64,000 nt of DNA from Erysipelothrix sp. HDW6A (GTDB lineage Bacteria > Bacillota_I > Bacilli_A > Erysipelotrichales > Erysipelotrichaceae), in contig NZ_CP049859.1 in NCBI RefSeq assembly GCF_011400295.1, forward strand, positions 1,426,001-1,490,000. Reading direction: 5' to 3'. Position 1 is the stretch's first letter; every line of letters begins with the position of its first letter. Of the stretch, positions 33,356 to 41,684 are shown piece by piece. The translations under genes were made by a program, and so were the position numbers. The notes below the pieces were generated by a model that saw only the letters and a program-made list of their open reading frames with translations, made no database searches and had not been told where the DNA came from.

Positions 33356-34459
33356 CTAGTTTTCATAAGGAATATATTCAAGATCCAAGGCATTCGCAAC
33401 ATTTTTGTTCGAAACAGTACCATTATAGGTGTTTAGCCCATTATATAGACCCTTATTAGACTCAACACATTTAACACCTTGGCTTGCAATTTTCAGTCCA
33501 TATGCAAGTGTTGCATTTGTTAAACTCTCTGTTGATGTGCGTGATACAACCCCAGGCATGTTGCCAACACAGTAATGAACAATACCATCAAGCACAAAGA
33601 CTGGATCACTATGAGTTGTTGTTCTACTTGTTTCGAAACAACCACCTTGGTCAATGGACACATCAACCATTACTGTTCCTTTTTCCATTAGTGATAGGTG
33701 TTCGCGACGAATCACACGCGGTGCACGGTCTCCACGAATAAGCACACTACCCACAATAATATCAGCATCTTTAATTGCTTTCTTAATGTTTTCTTCTGTA
33801 CTGAATAATGTGGTGATAATTCCACCAAACTTCTCAGCAAAATAATCAAGGCGACTGTTATCAATTCCAAGAACGGTAACGCGAGCTCCTGAGTCTATTG
33901 CAGTCTTACATGCATTGTAACCTACAATTCCTGTTCCAATAACAACGACATGTCCAGGTGCAACACCTGCAACTCCTGATAAGAGTTTCGCTTTACCTCC
34001 AAATTGTCCTTGAAGATATTTCTCCCCTTCTTTAATCGCAAGACGTCCTGCAATCTCAGACATAGGTTTTAGAAGCGGTAAGAAACCATTGCTATCAGTA
34101 ATTGTCTCATACGCAAAACTTGTCACTTTTTGATCAAGCATTGCTTGTGTTAATTTCATGTTATCTGCTAAGTGTAAATACGTAAAAATAATTAGATTGG
34201 GTCTTAGAAACTTAAATTCACTCTCTAAAGGTTCTTTAACTTTAATAATTAATTCAGATTTCTCCCAAACATCTTTTGGATCATCACAAAGAATTGCTCC
34301 AGCCTCTTCGTATTCTTGGTCTTCAAAACCACTTCCAATTCCTAATCCTTTTTCTACATAAACACTATGACCCGCATTTATATACGTTTTTACATGGCTG
34401 GGAATTAAGCCTACTCTATTTTCTGCTTGTTTAATTTCTTTAACTGATCCAACTATCAT
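33356..34459 (-). CDS. ald: Alanine dehydrogenase
   Basis: NAD-dependent interconversion of L-alanine with pyruvate and ammonia. The 367-residue protein has the N-terminal substrate domain (VGSVKEIKQAENRVGLIP, VEKGLGIGSGFED) and the Rossmann motif VVVIGTGIVGYNACKTA near residue 170. DQGGCFETSRTTTHSDPVF and HYCVGNMPGVVSRTST are strongly conserved in Ald. The start overlaps the stop of the HAD hydrolase gene by four bases, so they form an operon. Confidence 0.96.
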   Translation of the reverse strand: MIVGSVKEIKQAENRVGLIPSHVKTYINAGHSVYVEKGLGIGSGFEDQEYEEAGAILCDDPKDVWEKSELIIKVKEPLESEFKFLRPNLIIFTYLHLADNMKLTQAMLDQKVTSFAYETITDSNGFLPLLKPMSEIAGRLAIKEGEKYLQGQFGGKAKLLSGVAGVAPGHVVVIGTGIVGYNACKTAIDSGARVTVLGIDNSRLDYFAEKFGGIITTLFSTEENIKKAIKDADIIVGSVLIRGDRAPRVIRREHLSLMEKGTVMVDVSIDQGGCFETSRTTTHSDPVFVLDGIVHYCVGNMPGVVSRTSTESLTNATLAYGLKIASQGVKCVESNKGLYNGLNTYNGTVSNKNVANALDLEYIPYEN

Positions 34460-35166
34460 TTAAAAACCTCCATTATTTTTTCAAGTAAATCGTCTCTAGT
34501 ACCAATCCAGTCTGCATGGTATTCTTGACCACGATCAATTAAATCATCTGTCAACAACCATGTTTCAAAGCCAAATTGCTTTGTCATCATATCTTCTTGC
34601 GCATCGTTACCAACCATAACACATTCACTAGGATCCAAATCAAACTTACTGATAATGTCTTCATAATATAATGGATTCGGTTTACAGTGAACGTATTCCT
34701 CAAATCGAGTAACATGATCAAAGTCATCCACATTCAATCCTGCCCAAGATATTCTCTTATCTGTGGCAGTTCTTGGTAACATTGGATTTGTCGCTAATAT
34801 CACGCGATAACCTTTATCTTTTAGGTAGCGTACTACTTTAGGCATATCTTTATGAAATCCTGTGGCAGTTTTAGCTACATCAAAATCATTATCATAATAA
34901 GAGTCAATAACTTCCAGTATTTTGTTGTAAGTGGATGAATCCAGTAATTTTTCGAACTCACTGTAAAAAGTTTGTTCATTTGTCATTGACTTATCATCAC
35001 TTTTAATCATAATTCCAGTCGCTCGCCATAATTTCATTCCCATTTCTTTGGGATTTATTATATTTTTGGTGTAATTAGTTAGTGAACCAATGTATGCTTC
35101 TTCGAATTTTTGTGCATCCATTGGAAGTAATGTTCCATCAAGATCAAAAAGTATTGTTTTTTTCAT
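34456..35166 (-). CDS. HAD-superfamily hydrolase
   Basis: Phosphatase-type HAD protein of 236 residues. Motif I is FDLDGTLLPMD (residues 6-16) with the nucleophile Asp; ATNP (motif II) is near residue 125, CKPNP (motif III) near 170, and VMVGNDAQEDM (motif IV) near 190. A helical cap between motifs I and II suggests a small phosphorylated metabolite as substrate, which cannot be named. It leads the operon with ald. Confidence 0.9.
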   Translation of the reverse strand: MKKTILFDLDGTLLPMDAQKFEEAYIGSLTNYTKNIINPKEMGMKLWRATGIMIKSDDKSMTNEQTFYSEFEKLLDSSTYNKILEVIDSYYDNDFDVAKTATGFHKDMPKVVRYLKDKGYRVILATNPMLPRTATDKRISWAGLNVDDFDHVTRFEEYVHCKPNPLYYEDIISKFDLDPSECVMVGNDAQEDMMTKQFGFETWLLTDDLIDRGQEYHADWIGTRDDLLEKIMEVFK

Positions 35167-35189
35167 AGTACCCTCCTACCATTTTTGCA

Positions 35190-35198
35190 ATTATACCA
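35190..35198 (-). promoter_or_regulatory. Promoter of the HAD-ald operon
   Basis: A perfect TATAAT on the minus strand (plus 35190-35195) with upstream TGG gives an extended -10 element, 24 bases before the HAD start. No clear -35. Confidence 0.55.
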
Positions 35199-35232
35199 CA
35201 CTTAAAGGGCAAAAATACAGTGCTCTTTATCG

Positions 35233-35261
35233 TTGCGTTTTTACCCGTTTTTTGATATATT
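35233..35261 (+). promoter_or_regulatory. Promoter of the mgtA leader
   Basis: TTGCGT (35233-35238) and TATATT (35256-35261) are 17 bases apart. The expected start near 35268 gives a very short 5' end just before the ribosome binding site of the leader reading frame. Confidence 0.7.
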
Positions 35262-35283
35262 TAAACAAAAGGGAGGTGGCTTC

Positions 35284-35370
35284 ATGGAAGTTCAGAGTTG
35301 TAGGCAAATGTGTATTATCGAATGTTCTAGCGACGATGACCCCTTGGGGTCACCATATAACTTAGCCTAA
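35284..35370 (+). CDS. Putative mgtA leader peptide (28 residues)
   Basis: A short reading frame between the mgtA promoter and mgtA. It has the strong ribosome binding site GGGAGGTGG (35271-35279) at ideal distance from its ATG. The peptide begins MEVQSCRQMCIIEC, with Cys at 6, 10 and 14, and continues SSDDDPLGSPYNLA. The DDDP run (residues 17-20) resembles in kind the acidic-proline stretch of enterobacterial MgtL, where such runs destabilize ribosomes at low magnesium. Codons 13-24 also form the 5' side of RNA hairpins. No homolog is known to me; the function as a magnesium sensor is inference from position, sequence and structure. Confidence 0.6.
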   Translation: MEVQSCRQMCIIECSSDDDPLGSPYNLA

Positions 35371-35409
35371 TCGATCGCTCATAACATTCACGAAAATTGA
35401 ATGGGAGGG
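35320..35409 (+). promoter_or_regulatory. Structured leader upstream of mgtA
   Basis: An outer stem pairs GAATGTT (35320-35326) with AACATTC (35383-35389), AGCGA (35329-35333) with TCGCT (35375-35379), and CGAT (35334-35337) with ATCG (35370-35373): 16 pairs in all with one small internal loop and a bulge. Inside it is the hairpin TGACCCCTTGGGGTCA (35337-35352) with a CTTG tetraloop. The 3' arm CATTC (35385-35389) could instead pair with GAATG (35399-35403), which adjoins the mgtA Shine-Dalgarno GGGAGGG (35403-35409). These two pairings exclude each other. Confidence 0.6.
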
Positions 35410-35415
35410 TTTGTC

Positions 35416-38004
35416 ATGACAAACAAAACGAATCGTCTTCTTGAACTGCTAAAAAGTCAACAAGAAGACTTATTTGTTGCGCTTGACGCAAATAAAAACG
35501 GGTATACTCAAGAGGAAGCTGAAAAGAAACTCGAAGAGCTTGGCCCAAATAAAATGTCACAAGGTAAAAAGAAAAATCCAATTATTGGATTCGTAAACGT
35601 ACTTATCAATCCTTTTAACCTTGTCTTACTGGTAGTTATCTTAATTACTTTTATTACTGATATCCTTTTAACACAACAAAAGGATTACTTAACAATTTCA
35701 ATCTTGTCAGTTATAGTAATCATTTCAACACTTATATCTTTCATCCAAGATGAACGTTCAAGTGCTGCAAGTGAAAAACTATTAAATATGGTTTCCAACA
35801 CCACTGCTGCATTGCGTGATGGTGATTTCATTGAGATTCCAATCGATGAACTCGTACTTGGAGATATTGTTAGATTGTCTGCTGGAGATATTGTTCCTTC
35901 TGATATGCGTGTAATTTCTGCTAAGGACTTGTTCTTATCACAAGCTACACTTACTGGAGAAAGTCAACCTATTGAAAAATTTGTTCGCTTTGATGAAGAA
36001 AGCATGTCAAATGTTGCTGATTATTCAAATCTTTGTCTTATGGGAACTAACGTCGTTTCAGGTAGTGCTCGCGCAATCGTAATCCGTACAGGCGATGATA
36101 CCTATTTAGGAACAATGAATCGAAGTTTAAAAGAAACACGTCGTACAAATAGTTTTGAAGTAAGTATAAGTAAAGTAAGTAGACTCTTAATGAGACTAAT
36201 GATTATTATGCTTCCAATCATTTTTGTCATTAATGGTTTTCTTAAACATGATTTTATTGAAGCATTCTTATTCGCGCTTACAGTAGCAGTTGGTTTAACT
36301 CCAGAAATGCTACCTGTAATCTTAAGTAGTGGTTTAGCTCGTGGTGCTATTAACATGGCAAAACATCAAACAATCGTTAAATCACAAAGTTCAATTTCTT
36401 CATTTGGAGAAATGGATATTCTATGTACCGATAAAACTGGAACAATCACTCAAGATGACATCATTCTTGAACGATATATGGATGTTAACGGAGAAGATGA
36501 CATGCGCGTACTTCGCCATGCATTCTTAAACTCCTACTTCCAAAGTGGGTTAAAGAATCTTATCGATTTAGCAATTATTAATCGTGCTGAATCCTATGGT
36601 ATGGATGACCTTGTAAACTACTACACAGTAGTAGATGAAATTCCTTTTGATTTCGCACGTCGTCGTATGAGTGTTATTCTCGAAGATCCAAAAGACAAAC
36701 GTCAACTGATTACTAAAGGTGCCGTTGAAGAAATAATGGAGCGTTGTAAATACATTGATCGTGGTGGTGAAGTAAAAATCCTTGATCAAGAAACACGTGA
36801 TGAAGCAATGGAAGTTTATATGCAACATAATCACGATGGTTTACGAATGATTGCTGTTGCTCAAAAGAATGATATTCCTCGAGACCACGAATTTGGAATC
36901 GAAGATGAAAACGATCTCGTTCTTATTGGATTTATTGGTTTCTTAGATCCACCTAAAGAAAGTGCTAAACCAACTATCGAAAGTCTCTACCGCCATGGTG
37001 TTGATGTCGTAGTTATTACAGGTGATAGCATGGGTGTTGCTAAGAAAGTAAGTAGTAAAGTAGGTATTGATACTGAAATCGTTTATCTTGGCGAAGAAAT
37101 CGAAGCGATGAGTGATGAAGAACTTAGAAGTATTGTCGATACCTGTCATCTTTATGCAAAAGTATCACCTGATCAAAAGCAACGTATCGTCAGAGCATAT
37201 CAAGAGAACAAACATACTGTTGGCTTCATGGGTGATGGAATTAACGATGCTCTAGCTTTAAAACAAGCGGATGTCGGTATTTCCGTTGATACTGCAGTTG
37301 ATATTGCGAAAGACTCTGCAGACATTATTCTACTTAAAAAAGATTTAATGGTTCTTGAAGAAGGAATTCTTGAAGGACGCAAAACAATCGTAAACATGAT
37401 TAAATATCTAGAAATGGCGGTAAGTGGTAACGTCGGTAATATGATTTCAGTAATCGTTGCTAGCCTCTTCATCCCTTTCCTACCACTTCTACCAGTTCAT
37501 ATCTTAGTTCAAAACTTAATTAGTGATCTTGCACAAATGGGTATTCCATTTGATAACTGTACTGATGAAGAGTTAGAGAAACCTCGTCGACTTGAAACAG
37601 AATCTTTAATCCGTTTCATGAAGATCTTCGGTCCTCTAAGTTCAATCTTTGATATTACTTGCTTTGTGGTTCTCTACTTTGTATTTGGAGTTACATCCAT
37701 TGAACAACAAACACTATTCCATACTTTCTGGTTTGCATTTGGAATTCTGTCACAAGCACTTATTATCTTCGTAATACGAAGCAAACACAGTTTCTCAACA
37801 AAGAATATGCCATCTAAAGTGTTAATTGGTACAAGTTTAAGTGCTGTTGCTGTTACCTTACTCTTTGTCCTAACACCATTAGCAGAATCAATTGAACTTC
37901 AAGTAATTTCAAGTGTTCACTTAATGTGGGTATTTGGTATCGTTGCAGCATACCTTATCACCACTTCACTCTTTAAGAAATTTGTATTTACACCAATTGA
38001 ATAA
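35416..38004 (+). CDS. mgtA: Magnesium-translocating P-type ATPase MgtA
   Basis: Type IIIB P-ATPase importing Mg2+. The start at 35416 (MTNKTNRLLE) follows GGGAGGG; an ATG at 35401 would include that site. The protein has 862 residues. TGES is at 180-183, the membrane motif VGLTPEMLPVILSSGLARGA at about 292-311, phosphorylation motif DKTGT at 339-343, and MGDGINDALALKQADVGISVD near 605. NSFEVSISKVSRLL and GLTPEMLP are specific to MgtA/MgtB. Ten membrane helices are expected. It is preceded by the leader peptide and RNA structure described above, which suggests control by magnesium. Confidence 0.95.
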   Translation: MTNKTNRLLELLKSQQEDLFVALDANKNGYTQEEAEKKLEELGPNKMSQGKKKNPIIGFVNVLINPFNLVLLVVILITFITDILLTQQKDYLTISILSVIVIISTLISFIQDERSSAASEKLLNMVSNTTAALRDGDFIEIPIDELVLGDIVRLSAGDIVPSDMRVISAKDLFLSQATLTGESQPIEKFVRFDEESMSNVADYSNLCLMGTNVVSGSARAIVIRTGDDTYLGTMNRSLKETRRTNSFEVSISKVSRLLMRLMIIMLPIIFVINGFLKHDFIEAFLFALTVAVGLTPEMLPVILSSGLARGAINMAKHQTIVKSQSSISSFGEMDILCTDKTGTITQDDIILERYMDVNGEDDMRVLRHAFLNSYFQSGLKNLIDLAIINRAESYGMDDLVNYYTVVDEIPFDFARRRMSVILEDPKDKRQLITKGAVEEIMERCKYIDRGGEVKILDQETRDEAMEVYMQHNHDGLRMIAVAQKNDIPRDHEFGIEDENDLVLIGFIGFLDPPKESAKPTIESLYRHGVDVVVITGDSMGVAKKVSSKVGIDTEIVYLGEEIEAMSDEELRSIVDTCHLYAKVSPDQKQRIVRAYQENKHTVGFMGDGINDALALKQADVGISVDTAVDIAKDSADIILLKKDLMVLEEGILEGRKTIVNMIKYLEMAVSGNVGNMISVIVASLFIPFLPLLPVHILVQNLISDLAQMGIPFDNCTDEELEKPRRLETESLIRFMKIFGPLSSIFDITCFVVLYFVFGVTSIEQQTLFHTFWFAFGILSQALIIFVIRSKHSFSTKNMPSKVLIGTSLSAVAVTLLFVLTPLAESIELQVISSVHLMWVFGIVAAYLITTSLFKKFVFTPIE

Positions 38005-38007
38005 GCT

Positions 38008-38039
38008 AAAGCTCAAGTTCTTAACTGAACTTGAGCTTT
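38008..38039 (+). terminator. Bidirectional terminator after mgtA
   Basis: AAAGCTCAAGTTC and GAACTTGAGCTTT form a 13-pair stem with A and T tails, so it can serve mgtA and the convergent valS transcript. Confidence 0.85.
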
Positions 38040-38042
38040 CTT

Positions 38043-38204
38043 TTACTTATTAAGCAGTGACCAGAATACAGCAACTTGCAATCCTACAAATAATATTAAT
38101 AGAATCAACAAACTCTTTCTTCGAGCACCACGTGGATCTTTCTTGACATCAAAGCGACATATCATGCTAATAACAGCAACAAGGCTATCGAGTATTTGTT
38201 CCAT
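38043..38204 (-). CDS. Small membrane protein (53 residues)
   Basis: A reading frame starting four bases after the valS stop and ending just before the shared terminator. It begins MEQILDSLVAVISMICRFDV, has a basic stretch KKDPRGARRK and then one membrane helix SLLILLILFVGLQVAVFWSLL near the C-terminus. The ribosome binding site is weak, so translation may be coupled to valS. No family recognised. The positive residues before the helix and the clean fit between valS and the terminator support a real gene, but this remains uncertain. Confidence 0.45.
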   Translation of the reverse strand: MEQILDSLVAVISMICRFDVKKDPRGARRKSLLILLILFVGLQVAVFWSLLNK

Positions 38205-38207
38205 AGA

Positions 38208-40793
38208 TTATTGCAACTGTTCTACAACAACACTTAATTGTCGTTTATATTCTTCAAGTTTTTGACGTTCTTCATTTACTTTAGCTTCTGGAGCTTTAGA
38301 AGTAAATTTCTCATTCGCTAACATTGACTCTCCACGTTTAATTTCACCTTCTAAACGTATTTTTTCTTTATTAAGCTTTTCGATTAATGCCTCTTTATCT
38401 ACAAGTTCTGATTCAAGTAGAAGGAGTGATCCACCACCAATAGGAAGTGATAAGGTATCCCCTTCAAGCGTATTTAAGCTTACTCTTGCCATACTTTCAA
38501 ACATTGAAGCAAGAACATCAGTAAGTGGATAATTACTTCCTGTGGAGTCCTTAAGAGCTGCACTAAGAGGTTTAGAAGGTTTAACATCATAACTTACACG
38601 AGCTTCACGCACTTTACTAATCGCATCAATCATGAAGGCAACATCCTTTAAGCCTTCTTGATTAATTTCTAATTCATGTGGCCATGCTTCATACATAATT
38701 GTATCACCAGCACCTGGTAGAGTAGCATAGATTTCTTCTGTTACAAATGGCATGAATGGATGAAGCATAATTGTGATTTGTTTTAGTACGAAAGCTAAAG
38801 TAGCTTTTGTTGCATAGACTACTTCTTCATCACTACTTTGAAGTCCTGTTTTACTTAATTCCAAGTACCAACTACAGAAATCATCCCATGCAAAACGCGT
38901 GATCGTATTCCCTACTAGAGAATATTCATATTTATTCATATTACCTGTAATCTCAACAAGTGTTTCATTGAACTGATTCAAAATATAGCGATCTACTTGA
39001 TTGAGTTTTGCTTTATTAATGTCGTAATAGGTATCACCTACATGCATCTTTACAAATCGTGAAGCATTCCAAATCTTATTAATAAAGTTCCATGAAGCTT
39101 CAACTTTTTCTTCAATATAACGCATATCTTGTCCTGGTGAGGAATTGGTTGTTAGGAAGAAGCGAAGTGAATCAACACCATACTTTTCAATAACATCCAT
39201 CGGATCAACACCGTTACCTAATGATTTACTCATTTTACGACCTTGTTCATCACGAATAAGTCCGTGCATTAAGACATGTTTGAAAGGATTTTTCTTTGTG
39301 AAGTGACGTCCTTGGAAAGCCATACGAGCTACCCAGAAGAAGATAATGTCATATCCTGTAACCATTAAGTCAGTTGGGTAATATCGTTCTAGATCTGCAG
39401 TATTTTCTGGCCACCCTAAGGTTGAAAATGGCCATAGTGCCGATGAGAACCATGTATCAAGAACATCTTCATCTTGATTCCAGTTTTCAATATCTTGTGG
39501 AGCTTCAAGTCCTACATAGGTTTCTCCAGTCTCTTTGTGGAACCATGCAGGAATACGATGTCCCCACCATAGTTGACGTGAAATTGTCCAGTCTTCAATA
39601 TTCTCTAACCATTGTGTAAAGGTATGATTAAAGCGTTCTGGATAAAATTTGATTGGATCATCTGTCTTTTGTTGTTCAAGAACTTCATCTGCTAGTGGCT
39701 TCATCTTTACAAACCATTGTTCAGATAAGTATGGCTCAACAATAACTCCAGTACGTTCTGAGTGACCTACAGAGTGAACATGTTTCTCAATTGATATTAA
39801 CTTCCCTTGTTCTTTAATATACTCTACTAAAGCTTTACGTGCGTCAAAACGATCCATTCCTTCAAATTGATGTGCTAAAGCATTCATCGTACCATCAGGA
39901 TTCATACAAATTGGCATTTCTAAATTGTGACGTTTACCAATCTCGTAGTCATTAGGATCATGAGCAGGTGTACATTTCATTACTCCTGTTCCAAATTCAA
40001 TATCAATATAACTATCAGCTATAATTGGTAGACTTTCATTATTAGCTGGGTTTATTGCGTGCTTACCAATTAAGTGTTGGTAGCGTTCATCATCAGGGTG
40101 AACAACAATACAAACATCACCAAACATTGTCTCAGGACGTGTGGTTGCAACTGCAAGCTTTGTACCATCTTCCTCAACAGTATATTCGAAAGTATAGAAT
40201 GCACCTTCTACTTCGATGTGATCAACTTCGATGTTTGATAAAGCTGTTTGTGCTTGTACATCCCAGTTAATGATTCTGTATCCGCGATAAATTAAGCCTT
40301 CGTTATATAAGTCTACGAAAACTTTATTAACCGCTTTATTAAGACCTTCATCCAATGTGAATCGTTCTCTTGAATAATCTACGGAGATACCAAGTTTTTC
40401 CCATTGTTCACGGATATGACCTGCATATTCTTCTTTCCAATCCCAAGCTTGATCTAAGAAACCCTCACGACCTAAATCATAACGAGAGATTCCTTGTTCA
40501 CGTAAGCGTTCATCGACTTTCGCTTGTGTCGCAATACCAGCATGATCCATTCCTGGTAAATAGAGAACATCTTTCCCTAATAACCTTTGATAACGGCCTG
40601 CGATATCTTGCAGTGTATTATCCCAAGCATGACCTAAGTGGAGTTTCCCTGTTACGTTTGGTGGTGGTATTACTATTGAATACGGAGTTTTGTTTGTATC
40701 CCCCGCTGTAAAATATCCTTTTTCAACCCAATTACGGTATTTTCCTTCTTCAACTTGTTTATGATTATACTTCTGTGCTAATTCTTTACTCAT
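38208..40793 (-). CDS. valS: Valyl-tRNA synthetase
   Basis: Class I synthetase for valine with editing domain. HIGH motif in PPPNVTGKLHLGHAWD near residue 45, editing-domain blocks TTRPETMFGDVCIVVHPDD and FGTGVMKCTPAHDPNDYEIG, KMSKS in GRKMSKSLGNGVDPMDVI, and the C-terminal coiled-coil arm (about residues 800-861) typical of ValRS. 861 residues. Controlled by a T-box leader. Confidence 0.97.
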   Translation of the reverse strand: MSKELAQKYNHKQVEEGKYRNWVEKGYFTAGDTNKTPYSIVIPPPNVTGKLHLGHAWDNTLQDIAGRYQRLLGKDVLYLPGMDHAGIATQAKVDERLREQGISRYDLGREGFLDQAWDWKEEYAGHIREQWEKLGISVDYSRERFTLDEGLNKAVNKVFVDLYNEGLIYRGYRIINWDVQAQTALSNIEVDHIEVEGAFYTFEYTVEEDGTKLAVATTRPETMFGDVCIVVHPDDERYQHLIGKHAINPANNESLPIIADSYIDIEFGTGVMKCTPAHDPNDYEIGKRHNLEMPICMNPDGTMNALAHQFEGMDRFDARKALVEYIKEQGKLISIEKHVHSVGHSERTGVIVEPYLSEQWFVKMKPLADEVLEQQKTDDPIKFYPERFNHTFTQWLENIEDWTISRQLWWGHRIPAWFHKETGETYVGLEAPQDIENWNQDEDVLDTWFSSALWPFSTLGWPENTADLERYYPTDLMVTGYDIIFFWVARMAFQGRHFTKKNPFKHVLMHGLIRDEQGRKMSKSLGNGVDPMDVIEKYGVDSLRFFLTTNSSPGQDMRYIEEKVEASWNFINKIWNASRFVKMHVGDTYYDINKAKLNQVDRYILNQFNETLVEITGNMNKYEYSLVGNTITRFAWDDFCSWYLELSKTGLQSSDEEVVYATKATLAFVLKQITIMLHPFMPFVTEEIYATLPGAGDTIMYEAWPHELEINQEGLKDVAFMIDAISKVREARVSYDVKPSKPLSAALKDSTGSNYPLTDVLASMFESMARVSLNTLEGDTLSLPIGGGSLLLLESELVDKEALIEKLNKEKIRLEGEIKRGESMLANEKFTSKAPEAKVNEERQKLEEYKRQLSVVVEQLQ

Positions 40794-40814
40794 GACACTC
40801 TCTCCTTTACAAAT

Positions 40815-41025
40815 AAAAAAACACCATCCAAAGGACGATGTTATCGTGGTTCCACCTTAATTCGCTCAATAAAGAGCCTCTACTTCTGTTAACGCCAGGA
40901 ACGAATTTACTTACTCAATGTTCGGTAAATTATCTCACATAGGACTTTCTTCATAGTTTGTGATTGTTTCGCACCATCCAACAACTCTCTTAACATCAAG
41001 GCTATGAATACTCTTATGATCATCG
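40815..41025 (-). promoter_or_regulatory. T-box leader of valS
   Basis: On the minus strand AATTAAGGTGGAACCACG is followed by a terminator hairpin (ACATCGTCC/GGATGGTGT) with seven T residues. The 5' domain has stem I with a probable GTC valine specifier after ATGAAGAAA. Arrangement is standard. Confidence 0.92.
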
Positions 41026-41034
41026 ATTTAATTT

Positions 41035-41064
41035 ATTATAGCATAGTCATGAAGGAGTAAACAA
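41035..41064 (-). promoter_or_regulatory. valS promoter
   Basis: On the minus strand TTGTTT (plus 41059-41064) and a perfect TATAAT (41035-41040) are 18 bases apart, with TATGC making an extended -10. Confidence 0.75.
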
Positions 41065-41123
41065 GATACCTTTTGTAAGCAATCTTATTTTCTCTTACCA
41101 ATTAGATTTGAATACAGTATTAA

Positions 41124-41684
41124 CTATAGTTCGCTTATGCGCGACTCGAGTTCTTCAACTATTTTTTTCGAATCAACAAGGCTTAAACCTTTTTCTTCAC
41201 GAACGCGTTTAATTGCTTGAACTTTTTTATTCTGGTATAAAAGTCCTAAAATTTCGTCTTTTAATACACCGCTAATCACAATCTTGCTCTTTTGCGGTTG
41301 TTTTGGAGCACCTACATTAATTATAGGTTTAGATGTCTTATCAAGTTCATTCACTGAACGTTCTGTGTTATCTACCGAATAAACAGTTTCAGTATTACGA
41401 ATTGGAGCAAGAACTGGTTCACGTTTCTCAACAGTTTTCTTTTCAGTACGCTGTTTAGAAACTTCATCATTTGGTATTATATGCGGTTCCGGTACACTTA
41501 CAGGCTTTGCAAAACGTATTTCACCTGATTTATCAAAGCGCATCTTTGAAGTATCACTATACTCACGTGATTTACGATTTTCATGTTTAATTCTTGATTT
41601 ATTTACGATTGTAGCTGCAATAGTAACAATCAATAAAAACGATACAACAATAATAATTATGATATAAATACCTTCAATCATCAT
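41124..41684 (-). CDS. Membrane-anchored protein with L7/L12-like C-terminal motif
   Basis: 186 residues. One membrane helix at about residues 5-27 (IYIIIIIVVSFLLIVTIAA) is followed by a basic stretch and a long, poorly ordered linker rich in Lys, Glu, Pro and Thr to about residue 130. The last 50 residues contain NKKVQAIKRVREEKGLSLVD then SKKIVEELE, which is very like the helix-turn-helix of the ribosomal protein L7/L12 C-terminal domain (K-[IV]-x-x-I-K-x-V-R-x-x-x-G-L-x-L-x-[ED]-[AS]-K-x-[LI]-V-E). Function unknown. Its start overlaps the stop of the upstream membrane protein gene by four bases. Confidence 0.7.
   Translation of the reverse strand: MMIEGIYIIIIIVVSFLLIVTIAATIVNKSRIKHENRKSREYSDTSKMRFDKSGEIRFAKPVSVPEPHIIPNDEVSKQRTEKKTVEKREPVLAPIRNTETVYSVDNTERSVNELDKTSKPIINVGAPKQPQKSKIVISGVLKDEILGLLYQNKKVQAIKRVREEKGLSLVDSKKIVEELESRISEL

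Noticed and set aside
35090..35365. A 91-codon plus-strand frame across the HAD start and mgtA leader
   Set aside because: It runs through the promoter and the leader in a different frame, has no ribosome binding site and no recognisable sequence.
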